Assembly (NCBI RefSeq): GCF_050510895.1
Contig: NZ_JBNINT010000001.1
Coordinates: 1,302,001 to 1,366,000, forward strand
Reading direction: 5' to 3'
DNA length: 64,000 bases
Source of the DNA: Pannonibacter phragmitetus_B
GTDB taxonomy: Bacteria; Pseudomonadota; Alphaproteobacteria; Rhizobiales; Stappiaceae
The notes beneath the pieces are model-generated. The model had not been told where the DNA came from and ran no database searches. It saw nothing but the letters and a program-made list of their open reading frames with translations. Within the stretch, counting starts at the first letter, position 1. Each line of letters starts with the position of its first letter. Positions 16,507 to 26,737 of this stretch are shown one piece after another. Position numbers and translations under genes: made by a program.

Positions 16507-17502
16507 ATGCCGAAGAAAGAAACCGCAGCCTCAAGCTCGCTTGACCGTATTCTGACGCTGGAGCTGGCGCGCGTGACCGAGCGTGCTGCCGTTGCCGCCG
16601 CCCGCCTGCGTGGCCACGGCGACGAAATGGCTGCCGACCAGGCCGCCGTGGACGCCATGCGCCGCGAGCTGAACAACCTGCCGATCGACGGCACGGTGGT
16701 GATCGGCGAGGGTGAGCGCGACGAAGCACCGATGCTCTACATCGGCGAGGAAGTCGGCACCAAGCAGGGCCCGAAGGTGGATATCGCCCTCGACCCGCTG
16801 GAAGGCACCACCATCTGCGCCAAGAACCTGCCGAATTCGCTGGCCGTGATCGCGCTGGCCCCTGCTGGCGGCCTGCTGAACGCACCGGACAGCTACATGG
16901 AAAAGCTGGCCATCGGGCCCGGCTATCCGGCCGGCATCATCGACCTTGATGCCCCGATTGCCGAGAACCTTGCCAATGTGGCAAAGGCTAAGGGCGTGAA
17001 GATCTCCGAAATCACCGCCTGTGTGCTTGACCGTCCGCGTCATGCCCGCCTGATCGAGGACATCCGCGCGACCGGTGCCGCCATCCGCCTGATCGGCGAC
17101 GGCGACGTGGCCGGTGTGATTCACACCACCGACCCGGAAGAGACCGGCATCGACATCTATGCAGGTATCGGCGGTGCGCCGGAAGGCGTGCTGGCTGCTG
17201 CTGCCCTGCGCTGCATCGGTGGCCAGATGCAGGGCCGCCTCGTCATCACCCGTGACGAGCAGGTGGAACGCGCCCACCGGATGGGCATTTCCGACATCAA
17301 GCGCAAGTATCAGCTTGAGGAAATGGCCTGCGGCGACGTGCTGTTCGCAGCCACCGGCGTGACCGATGGCAACTTCCTGCAGGGCGTGCGCTTCGGCCGT
17401 GAGCGCATCACCACCCACACGGTGGTCATGCGCTCTTCGACGGGCACCGTGCGTTACATCAAGGCCCAGCACACCCAGGTTGAAAAGTTTCACCTGGACT
17501 GA
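16507..17502 (+). CDS. glpX: Fructose-1,6-bisphosphatase class II
   Basis: 331 residues, normal for GlpX. Lithium-sensitive phosphatase motifs are clear: GTVVIGEGERDEAPMLYIGEEVG, metal-binding DIALDPLEGTT near residue 97, GDGDVAGVI and GIGGAPEGVLAAAAL. It removes the 1-phosphate of fructose-1,6-bisphosphate in gluconeogenesis; class II enzymes often also act on sedoheptulose bisphosphate. 46 bases after hom and 15 bases before recJ, so it belongs to the same transcription unit. Confidence 0.96.
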   Translation: MPKKETAASSSLDRILTLELARVTERAAVAAARLRGHGDEMAADQAAVDAMRRELNNLPIDGTVVIGEGERDEAPMLYIGEEVGTKQGPKVDIALDPLEGTTICAKNLPNSLAVIALAPAGGLLNAPDSYMEKLAIGPGYPAGIIDLDAPIAENLANVAKAKGVKISEITACVLDRPRHARLIEDIRATGAAIRLIGDGDVAGVIHTTDPEETGIDIYAGIGGAPEGVLAAAALRCIGGQMQGRLVITRDEQVERAHRMGISDIKRKYQLEEMACGDVLFAATGVTDGNFLQGVRFGRERITTHTVVMRSSTGTVRYIKAQHTQVEKFHLD

Positions 17503-17517
17503 TCTGGAGGGCAGGGC

Positions 17518-19348
17518 GTGACAGGTGCCGGACCTATTGCAGGTGCCGCTTCCGAAACCGGGCGCACCGTGCTGGGCGTGACACGTTCTGCAAACGGACA
17601 GATCTGGCGTGAGCGACTGACACAGGCGCAGTCGCTCACCGCCCTTGCCATGTCGCAGCGTTTCGGCCTTGCCGATGTGATTGCCCGCGTCATGGCGGCC
17701 CGCGATGTGGCGCTGGAGGAGGCGGAAGCCTTTCTCGACCCGACGCTCAAGGGCCTGATGCCGGATCCTTCCAGCCTCGTCCACATGGATCAGGCGGTGG
17801 CGCGGGTGGCCGATGCTGTCCAGGCCGGCACCCGGATTGCGATCTTCGGCGATTACGACGTGGATGGTGCCACGTCTTCCGCGCTGCTCTCCCGCTATCT
17901 GGCCGAGGTGGGGCAGGAAGCGGTGATTCATATTCCTGACCGCATCATCGAGGGCTACGGCCCCAATGGCCCGGCCATCGAGGCGCTGCACCACGATGGT
18001 GCACGGCTGCTGGTGACTGTTGATTGCGGCAGCACCTCCTTCGAGGCTTTCGAAACGGCGGCCCGGCTGGGACTGGACGTGGTGGTGATCGACCATCACC
18101 AGTGCGGCGTGGAGCTGCCGCAGGTGCGCGCGCTCGTGAACCCGAACCGGCAGGATGACCTGTCGGGGCAGGGGCATCTGGCGGCCGTTGGCGTCACGTT
18201 CCTGTTTCTCGTCGGCCTCAATCGTGAACTGCGGCGGCGTGGTGCCTTTGCAGGACGCCGGGAGCCGGACCTGCTGGCGCTGCTCGATCTCGTTGCACTT
18301 GGAACGGTCTGCGATGTGGTGCCGCTCAAGGGGCTGAACAGGGCCTATGTCACCAAGGGCCTCATTTCCATGCATGCCCGTTCCAACCCCGGCCTTGCGG
18401 CGCTGGCTGATGTGGCGCGTGTGGGCGGCAAGCCGTCCTCCTATCATCTGGGATTTCTGCTGGGGCCGCGCATCAACGCGGGCGGGCGCATTGGCGATGC
18501 CGCCCTCGGGGCGCGGCTTCTGACCACGCGTGACAGCGCGCAGGCCCGTGCCATTGCCGAGCAACTGGACCGGCTCAATGCGGAGCGGCAGGCGATGGAA
18601 GCGGTGATGCTGGAGGAGGGCGATGCACAGGCCGTCATCCGCATCCAGTCGGAAGACCCTGCGGTGCTGCTGACGGGTTCCGATGGCTGGCATCCGGGTA
18701 TTGTCGGGCTGATCGCATCCCGCCTCAAGGAGAGCCACCGCCGCCCGGCCTTTGCCATCGCCTATGATGCCAGCGGCAAGGGTACAGGCTCGGGCCGCTC
18801 TATCCCCGGTGTCGATCTTGGCAGAGCGGTTCGCAAGGCGGTGGAGGAAGGGCTGCTGGAAAAGGGCGGCGGACACGCGATGGCTGCCGGCCTCACCGTC
18901 CGGCGCGAGCGGGAAGGGAGCTGACAGCCTTCTTCAATGAAATGCTGCGCGAGGACGTTGAAATTGCCAGCGCCAGCCGCGAGCTGAAGGTGGATGCAGC
19001 GCTGACGGCGGGTGGTGCCACGATCGAGCTTCTGAACAAGCTGGAATTGGCCGGGCCCTTCGGCGCAGGCCATCCGGAGCCGGTTTTTGCCTTCCCGTCC
19101 CACCGCATTTCCTATGCGGATGTGGTCGGCAACGGCCATGTGCGGGCAACGCTGGCTGGTGCCGATGGTCAGACACTGAAGGGCATTGCCTTCAAGGCTG
19201 CCGAGAAGCCGTTTGGCGAAGCGCTGCTCGCCGGGCGGGGCAAGATGCTGCATGTGGCGGGCAGCCTTTCCATCGATACCTGGCAGGGCGCGCAGCGGTG
19301 CAGCTGCGTATTCTGGACGTAGCGGACCCACAGGTGAACCGGCTGTGA
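17518..19348 (+). CDS. recJ: Single-stranded-DNA exonuclease RecJ (two frameshifts as assembled)
   Basis: GTG at 17518 follows GGAGGGCAGGGC. The DHH phosphoesterase motifs are present: FGDYDVDGATSSALL, TVDCGS and VVIDHHQCG, then the DHHA1 region with RINAGGRIGD and KGGGHAMAAGLTV. The frame breaks at 18916-18918 (GGG, one G missing) and again at 19297-19298 (GG, one G missing). With both restored the protein runs on through ELTAFFNEMLRED and ends QLRILDVADPQVNRL at 19348, about 610 residues, the normal RecJ length. RecJ degrades 5' single-stranded ends in RecF-pathway recombination and mismatch repair. Loss of a gene like this twice in the same way argues for sequencing error. Confidence 0.92.
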
Positions 19349-19369
19349 CGGGCAAGCCGGGCAAGCCGG

Positions 19370-19406
19370 GCAAGGCAGGCGGCAAACGGGTAGGCCTTGC
19401 GTTTTT
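19370..19406 (+). terminator. Candidate terminator after recJ
   Basis: GCAAGGC (19370-19376) pairs with GCCTTGC (19394-19400), followed by GTTTTT. The loop is long (17 bases). It lies just after three direct copies of the unit CGGGCAAGC that begin right behind the recJ stop. Confidence 0.45.
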
Positions 19407-19489
19407 CCGCCCCATTTGCAGTGCATTAACCATGCCGTAAGAGGCACGCGGTAGAGTGATCTGGCTGAAGGATACAGCGCGGGGATCTG

Positions 19490-19693
19490 ATGAAGAGCCA
19501 GGACGAACTCAGAGCGGTGTTTGCGGAACTTGACCGTTCTGCCGATCGGGCGCTCGCTGGCCTTGCCAAGGTCCGCGCTGGCGTGGATGCCGATCCTGCT
19601 CCGCTGCCTGTCACCTTCATTCCCGTGCCCCTGCAGGAATGCCTTGCTGTCGCTGCCTTGCTCAGCCTGTTCAAGCTTGGCATCCCGGGCTGA
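19490..19693 (+). CDS. Possible small hypothetical protein
   Basis: 67 residues from ATG at 19490, with a weak GGGG stretch 7 bases upstream. The first half is an acidic amphipathic helix (MKSQDELRAVFAELDRSADRAL), the second half hydrophobic (FIPVPLQECLAVAALLSLFKLG). No family recognised. It fits well between recJ and the nitrilase gene and has chromosome-like codon use, but it could be fortuitous. Confidence 0.4.
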   Translation: MKSQDELRAVFAELDRSADRALAGLAKVRAGVDADPAPLPVTFIPVPLQECLAVAALLSLFKLGIPG

Positions 19694-19788
19694 GCGTCCG
19701 CTGATCACTTTTCCGTCTCTTTACCAGCGCTCTTAAATCGGTCATGCAGAAGGGGTAAGTTTGCCCCGCAACAGCATATGGACCGGCC

Positions 19789-20693
19789 ATGACTGACTTT
19801 CCGATTGCCCTCTGCGCCTTCAATCTCGGCTTCGCACCGGCTTCGCCGGAGGATTATGTCGCTGCTGTTGAAGCCCGCATGCAGCGTGCGAAGGAAGGGG
19901 GCGCCCGGCTCCTGATGTTGCCGGAATATGCGATTGAGGCTTGCCTGTCATTCAAGCCGGAGGGACTTGTCCCGACGTCCGAGCTGGCCTTCATGGCGGG
20001 CGTTGCGCAGGAAATCGCGCCGCAGCTCGCAGATCTGCCGCGAAAATATGGTCTATCGCTTCTGGCCGGTTCAACGCCCTGGCCTGCGGAGGATGGTGGC
20101 TTTACCAACCGGGCATGGCTTTACACCCCGGAGGGGAGGCGCATTGCCACGACAAGCTGGCTCTGACGCCGTTCGAGAAAGATCCTGAAAGCTGGATGCT
20201 CAAGCCCGGAATGCGGCTGAAAGTGTTCGAGCTTGAAGGCGTGCGTATGGCGATTCTCATCTGCCTGGATGTGGAAATGCCTGCGCTCTCCTGTCTACTG
20301 GCGCCGGAAAAGATCGACCTGTTGCTGGTGCCCTCCATGACATCGCAGCTGTCCGGCTATCATCGCGTGTTTGACTGTGCGAAGGCGCGGGCGGTGGAAC
20401 TGATGACCTGCGTTGCCGTATGCGGTGTGACGGGCGCTTCCACCGGTACGACGCAGAACGATACCAATATCTCCGGCGCGACGCTGTTTACCCCCTGTGA
20501 GGCCGAGCTTGGCTTTACGGGGGTCGCAGCCCGGCTTGAGCCTACGGGCGGACTGGCCGGAGAAGAGCCCTTCCTCATCGTTCATCCGCCGCTGGATGCG
20601 GTGCGCCAGCTGCGTGCAGGCGGGGCGGAGGTCTGGCCGGGAAGCTGGAGCGCGGAGGGAATCACCGTGGAACGTGAGGACCTGAACGCCTGA
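19789..20693 (+). CDS. Carbon-nitrogen hydrolase (nitrilase family), frameshifted as assembled
   Basis: The first 124 codons are in one frame and the remainder in another. One G restored in the GGGG run at 20133-20136 joins them into a protein of about 301 residues, typical of the family. The full catalytic triad then appears: Glu in LMLPEYAIE, Lys in HCHDKLALTPFE and Cys in ILICLDVEMPAL. The Lys lies exactly across the break, which strongly supports the repair. Such enzymes hydrolyse amides or nitriles in the cytoplasm; the substrate cannot be set, though the Cys-Leu-Asp triplet and general layout fit amidase-type branches. Single gene, own promoter likely. Confidence 0.82.
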
Positions 20694-20957
20694 CGGAAGC
20701 GCGCCGGAAGCGCAGAAATCTGAGCTTCGGGCCTGCTGCAATGGGGGATTTCGCCGCTTAGCCGGCAAATTTTTCGAATTTTTGAAGATGACTTTACGGA
20801 ATGTCGCATTATTGGCGTCATTCTGTCTGAGTGTGCCTTGACTTGCCGGTTCGAATGAACATTTCATTAAGGCAAGAGTTTTCATTTGAGCCTTTGAGGG
20901 TGGTGTTTCGTCCCTGTCAGGCCTCCGCTTTCACACGGTTGAGGGAAAGGACGTCCG

Positions 20958-21476
20958 ATGGTGGACAGTACGACCTCATATCTGGACCCGGCAGTGACGT
21001 CCCAGTCTACGACACAGCGTTTCTGGGGTTTTTTGCGCGGCCTCTTTCTGCGCCCGGCACGGCTGCAGATTGCGGCCCTGTGCCACCGTGTCCACAACGG
21101 GCAGCTGGAAGTGCTTCTCGTTGCTTCGCGTGGCACCAAACGCTGGATCCTGCCGAAAGGCTGGCCGGAACTGGACCACCGCTCGCACCGTACGGCCATG
21201 ATCGAGGCCTTTGAGGAAGCGGGTGTCACGGGCAAGGTTGCACGTGATCCTTACGGGACCTTCCGGTCGACCAAGGGTCTTGATAGTGGTCTGCGGGTCG
21301 ATACCGATGTGCTTGTTTTCCTGATTGAGGCTGAAGCCCAGGCGAAGGAATACCCTGAGGCGGGAGAGCGGGAGTATCGCTGGCTGCCCGTGCAGGAGGC
21401 GATAAAGCTCGCCAGTGAGCCGGGGCTCGTGGATATCCTCAAGCGGCTTCAGCGTGATCTGGTTGCAGGTGTCTGA
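20958..21476 (+). CDS. Nudix hydrolase
   Basis: 172 residues. The Nudix helix region reads LPKGWPELDHRSHRTAMIEA followed by FEEAGV. The E-E pair and glycines are kept, but the first Glu of the classic Gx5E is His and the usual Arg before the helix Glu is Ile, a relaxed box seen in the diphosphoinositol-polyphosphate-phosphohydrolase-like branch (WILPKGWP is typical there). The fold is framed by ALCHRV..LEVLLVASRGTKRW. It probably hydrolyses a nucleoside or inositol diphosphate-like compound; the substrate is unknown. It stands alone, about 265 bases after the nitrilase gene. Confidence 0.8.
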   Translation: MVDSTTSYLDPAVTSQSTTQRFWGFLRGLFLRPARLQIAALCHRVHNGQLEVLLVASRGTKRWILPKGWPELDHRSHRTAMIEAFEEAGVTGKVARDPYGTFRSTKGLDSGLRVDTDVLVFLIEAEAQAKEYPEAGEREYRWLPVQEAIKLASEPGLVDILKRLQRDLVAGV

Positions 21477-21577
21477 AAATCTGCGATAACGGCGCCAAAT
21501 CAAACAAAACCTGAGGCGGGTTGCTCCTTTGCGTCCGCAGAGGGCTGTCACTGAGGGACGCCGCAAGGCGCTGCACG

Positions 21578-23068
21578 TTGAAAAAACCCGAGACTCAATC
21601 TGCCCTCGACAAGGATCTGGACCGGATTGGCTATATCGAGGACGCAGCCGGAACGGCTGCGCGCCGTCTCGTTGCGCCCGGTCTTTCTTTTGTCTTCATC
21701 ATGGTTTGCGCGCTTGCCGCATGGCAGTTTGTCGGCGGTGGCGTTTCCGGGTCGATGCTGATCGCGGCTGCCGCGCTTGGCGCCTACATGGCGCTGAATA
21801 TTGGCGCCAATGATGTGGCCAACAACATGGGCCCCGCCGTCGGTGCACGGGCCCTGTCGCTGGTTTCGGCCCTTGCCATTGCAGCTGTCTGTGAAACGCT
21901 GGGCGCGCTTCTGGCAGGGCGCGAGGTGGTCAGCACCATCTCCAGTGGCATCATTCATCCGCAAGATCTGGCGAGCCCGAACGAGTTCATGCTGGTCATG
22001 CTCTCTGCGCTGGTTGCCGCCGGCGTGTGGGTCAACCTTGCCACCTGGATTGGCGCGCCAGTTTCGACGACACAGGCCATCGTGGGCGCTGTGGCCGGCG
22101 CCGGTGCGGCGGCAGCCGGTATTGCTGCCATCAACTGGACGACACTGGGTGGTATCGCCATCAGTTGGGTTACGTCTCCGTTCCTCGGCGGTATTCTGGC
22201 CGCTGTCTTTCTCGCGTTCGTTCGCAATGTCACGGTCTACCAGCCCGACAAGATTGCGGCGTCCCGCTTCTGGGTGCCGATCCTGATCGCGGTCATGGCC
22301 GGTGTCTTCACCACTTATATCGTCATGAAGGCTCTTCCCTTTGCTGGTCTAAAACTGACGGGCGGGCTGGTGGCAGGCCTCGGCGTTGCCGTGGTGTCAT
22401 GGCTGCTGGCCCGGCCCTATGTCCGCCGTCAGGCGCGGGGCATGGAGAACCGCAATCAGTCTGTCCGCCGTCTTTTCTCTCTGCCGCTCGTCTGTGCCGC
22501 CGCGCTCATGTCCTTTGCACATGGCGCCAACGATGTTGCCAATGCGGTTGGGCCGGTTGCGGCCATCGCCGGGGTCATCAGCTCGGGGCATACGGTCAGC
22601 GAAGTTCAGATTCCGTTCTGGGTGATGATCATCGGCGCGGTCGGCATTTCCCTGGGACTGGTGCTGTTCGGACCGCGTCTGATCCATCTTGTCGGCCAGC
22701 AGATCACCAAGCTCAATCCGATCCGCGCTTATTGCGTGGCGCTGGCAACTGCCGTGACCGTGATCCTCGCCTCCGCTTTGGGCCTGCCCGTCAGCACCAC
22801 ACATGTGGCTGTTGGAGGTGTCTTCGGCGTTGGCTTCTTCCGTGAGTGGGAAACCCAGCGCGTCGGATCGCGTCTTAACGTCATGGCGGACGGTGCAGGC
22901 AAGGGAAAGCGTCTGCGTCCGATCAAGAACCGCGAGGAACAGAAGCGCCGCTTCCTGGTCCGCCGTGCTCACGTGATGACGATCCTTGCCGCCTGGGTGG
23001 TCACGGTTCCCGCAGCTGCCTTGCTTGGCGCCAGCGTTCTTGTGGTTCTGTCTTTCCTGCTGGGTTGA
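21578..23068 (+). CDS. pit: Inorganic phosphate transporter, PiT family
   Basis: About 496 residues if started at TTG 21578 (MKKPETQSALDKDLDRI), which follows AAGG; the frame opens at 21521 but the upstream part looks non-coding. The two inverted PiT signatures are present: GANDVANNMGPAVGARALS near residue 75 and GANDVANAVGPVAAIAG near 320. Around 10-12 membrane segments are visible, with a central basic loop (RPYVRRQARGMENRNQSVRR). Cation-coupled low-affinity phosphate uptake at the inner membrane. No PhoU-like Pit accessory gene lies upstream. A strong terminator follows. Confidence 0.9.
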   Translation: MKKPETQSALDKDLDRIGYIEDAAGTAARRLVAPGLSFVFIMVCALAAWQFVGGGVSGSMLIAAAALGAYMALNIGANDVANNMGPAVGARALSLVSALAIAAVCETLGALLAGREVVSTISSGIIHPQDLASPNEFMLVMLSALVAAGVWVNLATWIGAPVSTTQAIVGAVAGAGAAAAGIAAINWTTLGGIAISWVTSPFLGGILAAVFLAFVRNVTVYQPDKIAASRFWVPILIAVMAGVFTTYIVMKALPFAGLKLTGGLVAGLGVAVVSWLLARPYVRRQARGMENRNQSVRRLFSLPLVCAAALMSFAHGANDVANAVGPVAAIAGVISSGHTVSEVQIPFWVMIIGAVGISLGLVLFGPRLIHLVGQQITKLNPIRAYCVALATAVTVILASALGLPVSTTHVAVGGVFGVGFFREWETQRVGSRLNVMADGAGKGKRLRPIKNREEQKRRFLVRRAHVMTILAAWVVTVPAAALLGASVLVVLSFLLG

Positions 23069-23090
23069 AGGCAGCTTCTTGCATCATGAC

Positions 23091-23126
23091 AAAAGCCCGG
23101 AAGCGCAAGTGCTTCCGGGCTTTTTG
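23091..23126. terminator. Bidirectional terminator between pit and soxG
   Basis: AAAAGCCCGGAAGC and GCTTCCGGGCTTTTT form a perfect stem with a short GCAAGT loop, A-tract on one side and T-tract on the other. It serves convergent pit and the sarcosine oxidase operon. Confidence 0.9.
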
Positions 23127-23154
23127 CTTTCGGGAGGTGGCATCAACCACCCCG

Positions 23155-23724
23155 TCACACAGGCGCCTTTGCCCCCAGCTCCAGTGCGGCATCTTCCATG
23201 TGCTCCAGCACATAGGGCAAGAAGCTGCGCCAGGATTCGAGCACGAAACAATCTTCCGAGATCCGCCATAGCACCACTTCCGCCTTATGGAAGAGTGTGC
23301 GGGTGACCATGCCTACAGGGAAGGCGGCAAGGCTGAAATCGAGGAAGACACCGGTGTTGAGCAGCCAGACTGCCTTGCTGCCGGTGACTAGCACCGCGTC
23401 TTGCCGGTGCGAGATATCTGTTACAGATGCGGCGAGCCCGGAGACCGCGCTTTCAGCGGCCGCCTGAAAGGCGTCCAGATCCGTTTCAGGGGCCAGCATC
23501 AGCCATTCATCGGGACCAAGCCACAGAGCGGCCTTGCTGCCGGATACGGCTGCCGTCAGTGGCTTCTGTGGCAGGGCTGTGCCAAGCACTGAGGCGATGG
23601 CCTCCTGCGCCGGGGCGCGGCCCCGGAAGGAGAGCCGGGCCAGCGGTGCGCAGCGTGATACGGTCAGGCCTTCGTGACGCAGAACTGGGGTTTCGCCTGC
23701 GGCAGGGGTGTAGATCTCAGCCAT
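23155..23724 (-). CDS. soxG: Sarcosine oxidase gamma subunit
   Basis: 189 residues from ATG at 23724 (MAEIYTPAAGETP), overlapping the end of soxA by 8 bases. The sequence has the folate-binding-like YgfZ/GcvT-related fold of SoxG, with KAALWLGPDEWLMLAPE, SVTDISHRQDAVLVTGSKA and the C-terminal ISEDCFVLESWRSFLPYVLEHM. It is the smallest non-cofactor subunit that helps assemble the heterotetramer. Last gene of soxBDAG, ending 29 bases before the terminator. Confidence 0.92.
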   Translation of the reverse strand: MAEIYTPAAGETPVLRHEGLTVSRCAPLARLSFRGRAPAQEAIASVLGTALPQKPLTAAVSGSKAALWLGPDEWLMLAPETDLDAFQAAAESAVSGLAASVTDISHRQDAVLVTGSKAVWLLNTGVFLDFSLAAFPVGMVTRTLFHKAEVVLWRISEDCFVLESWRSFLPYVLEHMEDAALELGAKAPV

Positions 23725-26700
23725 CGAGACGGGTTCCTTCCGGGTCATACATCATGGGATCAACGATCTTCACGGCAATCGCGCCGGAGGGCATCGGCAC
23801 TTGCAGGACCTCACCCATCCGGCTGCGGCCATCCTTGACGATGGCAAGGCCGATGGTGCGGCCCAGGGCCTCGCTCCAGTAGGCGGATGTCACATGGCCG
23901 AGGGCAGGCGTGCCCTTGGCCGGATTGGCCTCAGCGGTGATCTGCGCCCCTTCTTCGAGCATGCGCTTGGGATCGACCGGCTGCAGGCCGACGACCTGCT
24001 TGCGCCCGGAGGCCACCAGATCGGGCCGTGCGAGCGAGCGTTTGCCGACGAAGTCGAACTTCTTCTTGCCAATGGCCCACTCAAGACCCGCATCGGCAGG
24101 CGTTACGGTGCCGTCGGTTTCCTGGCCAACGATGATGTAGCCCTTTTCGGCGCGCAGCACGTGCATGGTTTCTGTGCCATAGACGCAACCGCCGTGCTTT
24201 TCCGTCTCGGCCCAGATCATCTCCCAGACCTTTGCCCCATGGCGGGCAGGGACATTCACTTCAAAGCCCAGCTCGCCCGTGAAGCTGACGCGGAACAGGC
24301 GGCAGGGCAGGCCCGCGAAGCGGCAGGTGGCAACGCTCATGTGCGGGAAGGCTTCAGCCGAAAGATCCAACCCCTCGACAAAGGGCGCAATGATCTCCCG
24401 TGCCTTCGGCCCCTGCACAGCGATAACGGCGAACTGTTCGGTGGTAGAGGTGATCCACACGTCGAGATCTGGCCACTCTGTCTGGAGATAGTCCTCCATC
24501 ATGGCAAAGACCCGTGCCGCGCCGCCGGTGGTGGTGGTGACGTGGAACCTGTCCTCCGCCAGCCGCCCGACAACACCGTCATCAATGATGTATCCGGCCT
24601 CGTTGAGCAGCACTGCATAGCGGCAGCGGCCCGGCTTCAGGCCCTTCCATGGGTTGGTGTAGAACCGCTCCAGAAACTCCGCCGCGTCCTTGCCTACCAC
24701 CTCGATCTTGCCGAGGGTCGAGGCATCGAACTGGCCAGCTGCCGTGCGTGCCGTGCGGCACTCGCGGGCAACGGCGGCGTGCATGTCCTCGCCCGCCTTG
24801 GGGAAGTACCAGGTGCGTTTCCACTGGCCCACGTCCTCGAAGACGCCGCCCTGCTTCACCACCCAATCGTGCGAAGGCGTGCGGCGGACGGGGTCGAAGG
24901 CATCTCCACGTGAAGACCCGGCGAAGGTGCCGAAACTCGTCGGCGTGTAGGGCAGGCGGAACGTGGTGAGACCCACCTGGGGCAGGGCTGTGCCGAGCGC
25001 GCCGGAGGCAATCGCCAGCGCGTTGAGGTTGGACAGGCGGCCCTGATCCGTCGCCATGCCGGTGGTGGTGTAGCGCTTGATGTGTTCGATGGAGTGCATG
25101 CCCTCGCGCACGGCCAGCTCCACGTCCTTGGCGGTCACGTCGTTCTGGAAATCGACGAAGGCCTTCACGCGGGAAGCGTCCCGGTCATGCGGCAGGGCGC
25201 CGAGGAAGCCTCCGGTGGCAGCTTCTGCCCCATCGGCGCGGATGCTGCGTACCTTCAGCGGAGCGCCCACGGCCTTGTTTGCCGCCTGCTCACCGGCGGC
25301 ATAGCCATCGTTGAGCACGGCAGCAAGGCCGTTCACGCCCCGGCAGCTGCCGGCCGACCGCTCGTTCTGGACGCTTGCGCCGGGCAGGAAGGCCTGCATC
25401 TCGTTATTCCAGACCACCTTGCCGCGGGACTGGGAATAGAGGCTGACCGCAGGCGTCCATCCGCCGGACATGAGAATGGCGTCGCAGTTGATTTCACCGG
25501 CGGCCGCCACGCTGCCATCCTCGCGCAACCGGCCCAGCAGCGCCTTGCTGACGCGCAGATGCCCGGAGGTGCCAGTGACGGTGCAGCCCGTCTCAACCCG
25601 AATGCCAAGTCTTGCTGCCTCAGTCACCAGATGCTCCGGCGGTGTGCGGCGCAGGTCTGCGATGGCGGCAATCTCCACGCCGGATGCGGCAAGATCGAAG
25701 GCTGCCGTCCAGGCGCTGTCACAGGCAGCAGCCATCAGCACGTTGCGGCCAACCTTGGCCCCATAGCGGTTGAGATAGGTCCGCCCTGCGCCTGCCAGCA
25801 TGATGCCGGGCCGGTCGTTTTCCGGGAAGACGAGCGGACGCTCATGCGCGCCAGCCGCAATGACGACCTCTTTCGCCCGGACCTGCCACATCCGCTCACG
25901 CGGCAGCGCCGGATCGGGGGCGGCAAGATGGTCCGTCACCCGCTCTGCGAGGGCGACGAAGTTCTGGACGAAGTAGCCGAATGCCGTGGTGCGCGGCAGA
26001 AGGGTGACGTTGCCGCGTGCGGCGAGGGTTGCCAGCGTTGCCGCTGCCCAGTCCGCTGCCGCATGGCCTTCAATGGTCGCACCAGCTTCTGCCAGAAGCG
26101 AGCCGCCCATTTCCGCCTGCTCGTCGCACAGGATCACCTGTGCGCCACTTTCGCTGGCGGCAAGGGCCGCGGCAAGGCCTGCGGGGCCCGCGCCAATCAC
26201 CAGCACGTCGCAATGGGCATAGGTGTTGGCGTAGCGGTCCGGGTCCGCCAGCTTCGGCGGCTTGCCGAGACCTGCGGCAGCGCGGATCACCGGCTCATAC
26301 ACCCGGTCCCAGAATGCCTTCGGCCACATGAAGGTCTTGTAGTAGAAGCCTGCCGGGAACAGCGGTGACAGCAGATTATTGACCGCGCCCACGTCAAATT
26401 CCAGCGAAGGGAAGCGGTTCTGGCTGATGGCCGTGAGGCCCTCGTAAAGCTCCACCTGCGGGGCGCGCAGGTTCGGCGTCTGGTCACCGTGGCGGTAGAC
26501 GCCCACCAGCGCATTCGGCTCCTCGGAACCTGCCGTCACGATGCCGCGCGGGCGGTGATACTTGAAGGAGCGGCCGGTCAGATGCACCCCATTGGCAATG
26601 AGGGCTGAGGCCAGCGTGTCACCGGCAAGGCCGGTCATTTCCTTTCCATCGAAAGTGAAATTGATAGGGTGGGACCGGTCCACCCGTCCGCCATTGCCGG

Positions 26701-26737
26701 TGCGCATGTTGCCGCCGCGTGTGCTGTGGCTGGTCAT
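23717..26737 (-). CDS. soxA: Sarcosine oxidase alpha subunit
   Basis: 1006 residues, normal for SoxA. N-terminal 100 residues: 2Fe-2S-ferredoxin-like fold without the cluster (INFTFDGKEMTGLAGDTLAS). Then an NAD-binding Rossmann domain (VLVIGAGPAGLAAALAASES, residue 175 region) and C-terminal aminomethyltransferase-like domain that binds tetrahydrofolate (GELGFEVNVPARHG; YIIVGQETDGTVTPADAGLEW). With SoxB it oxidises sarcosine to glycine and H2O2 and passes the methyl carbon to tetrahydrofolate as 5,10-methylene-THF; without folate, formaldehyde is freed. Overlaps soxD by 4 bases (ATGA) and soxG by 8, so translation is coupled. Confidence 0.95.
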   Translation of the reverse strand: MTSHSTRGGNMRTGNGGRVDRSHPINFTFDGKEMTGLAGDTLASALIANGVHLTGRSFKYHRPRGIVTAGSEEPNALVGVYRHGDQTPNLRAPQVELYEGLTAISQNRFPSLEFDVGAVNNLLSPLFPAGFYYKTFMWPKAFWDRVYEPVIRAAAGLGKPPKLADPDRYANTYAHCDVLVIGAGPAGLAAALAASESGAQVILCDEQAEMGGSLLAEAGATIEGHAAADWAAATLATLAARGNVTLLPRTTAFGYFVQNFVALAERVTDHLAAPDPALPRERMWQVRAKEVVIAAGAHERPLVFPENDRPGIMLAGAGRTYLNRYGAKVGRNVLMAAACDSAWTAAFDLAASGVEIAAIADLRRTPPEHLVTEAARLGIRVETGCTVTGTSGHLRVSKALLGRLREDGSVAAAGEINCDAILMSGGWTPAVSLYSQSRGKVVWNNEMQAFLPGASVQNERSAGSCRGVNGLAAVLNDGYAAGEQAANKAVGAPLKVRSIRADGAEAATGGFLGALPHDRDASRVKAFVDFQNDVTAKDVELAVREGMHSIEHIKRYTTTGMATDQGRLSNLNALAIASGALGTALPQVGLTTFRLPYTPTSFGTFAGSSRGDAFDPVRRTPSHDWVVKQGGVFEDVGQWKRTWYFPKAGEDMHAAVARECRTARTAAGQFDASTLGKIEVVGKDAAEFLERFYTNPWKGLKPGRCRYAVLLNEAGYIIDDGVVGRLAEDRFHVTTTTGGAARVFAMMEDYLQTEWPDLDVWITSTTEQFAVIAVQGPKAREIIAPFVEGLDLSAEAFPHMSVATCRFAGLPCRLFRVSFTGELGFEVNVPARHGAKVWEMIWAETEKHGGCVYGTETMHVLRAEKGYIIVGQETDGTVTPADAGLEWAIGKKKFDFVGKRSLARPDLVASGRKQVVGLQPVDPKRMLEEGAQITAEANPAKGTPALGHVTSAYWSEALGRTIGLAIVKDGRSRMGEVLQVPMPSGAIAVKIVDPMMYDPEGTRLDG

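Noticed and set aside
16531..18876. 781-codon minus-strand open frame across glpX and recJ
   Set aside because: Antisense shadow of two well-defined genes; composition typical of reversed GC-rich codons.
19349..19376. Three direct copies of a 9-base unit (CGGGCAAGC) after recJ, considered as CRISPR-like or replication iterons
   Set aside because: Only three contiguous copies with no spacers; a simple slippage repeat next to a terminator.
25082..26368. 428-codon forward open frame within soxA
   Set aside because: Antisense shadow of the sarcosine oxidase alpha subunit gene.
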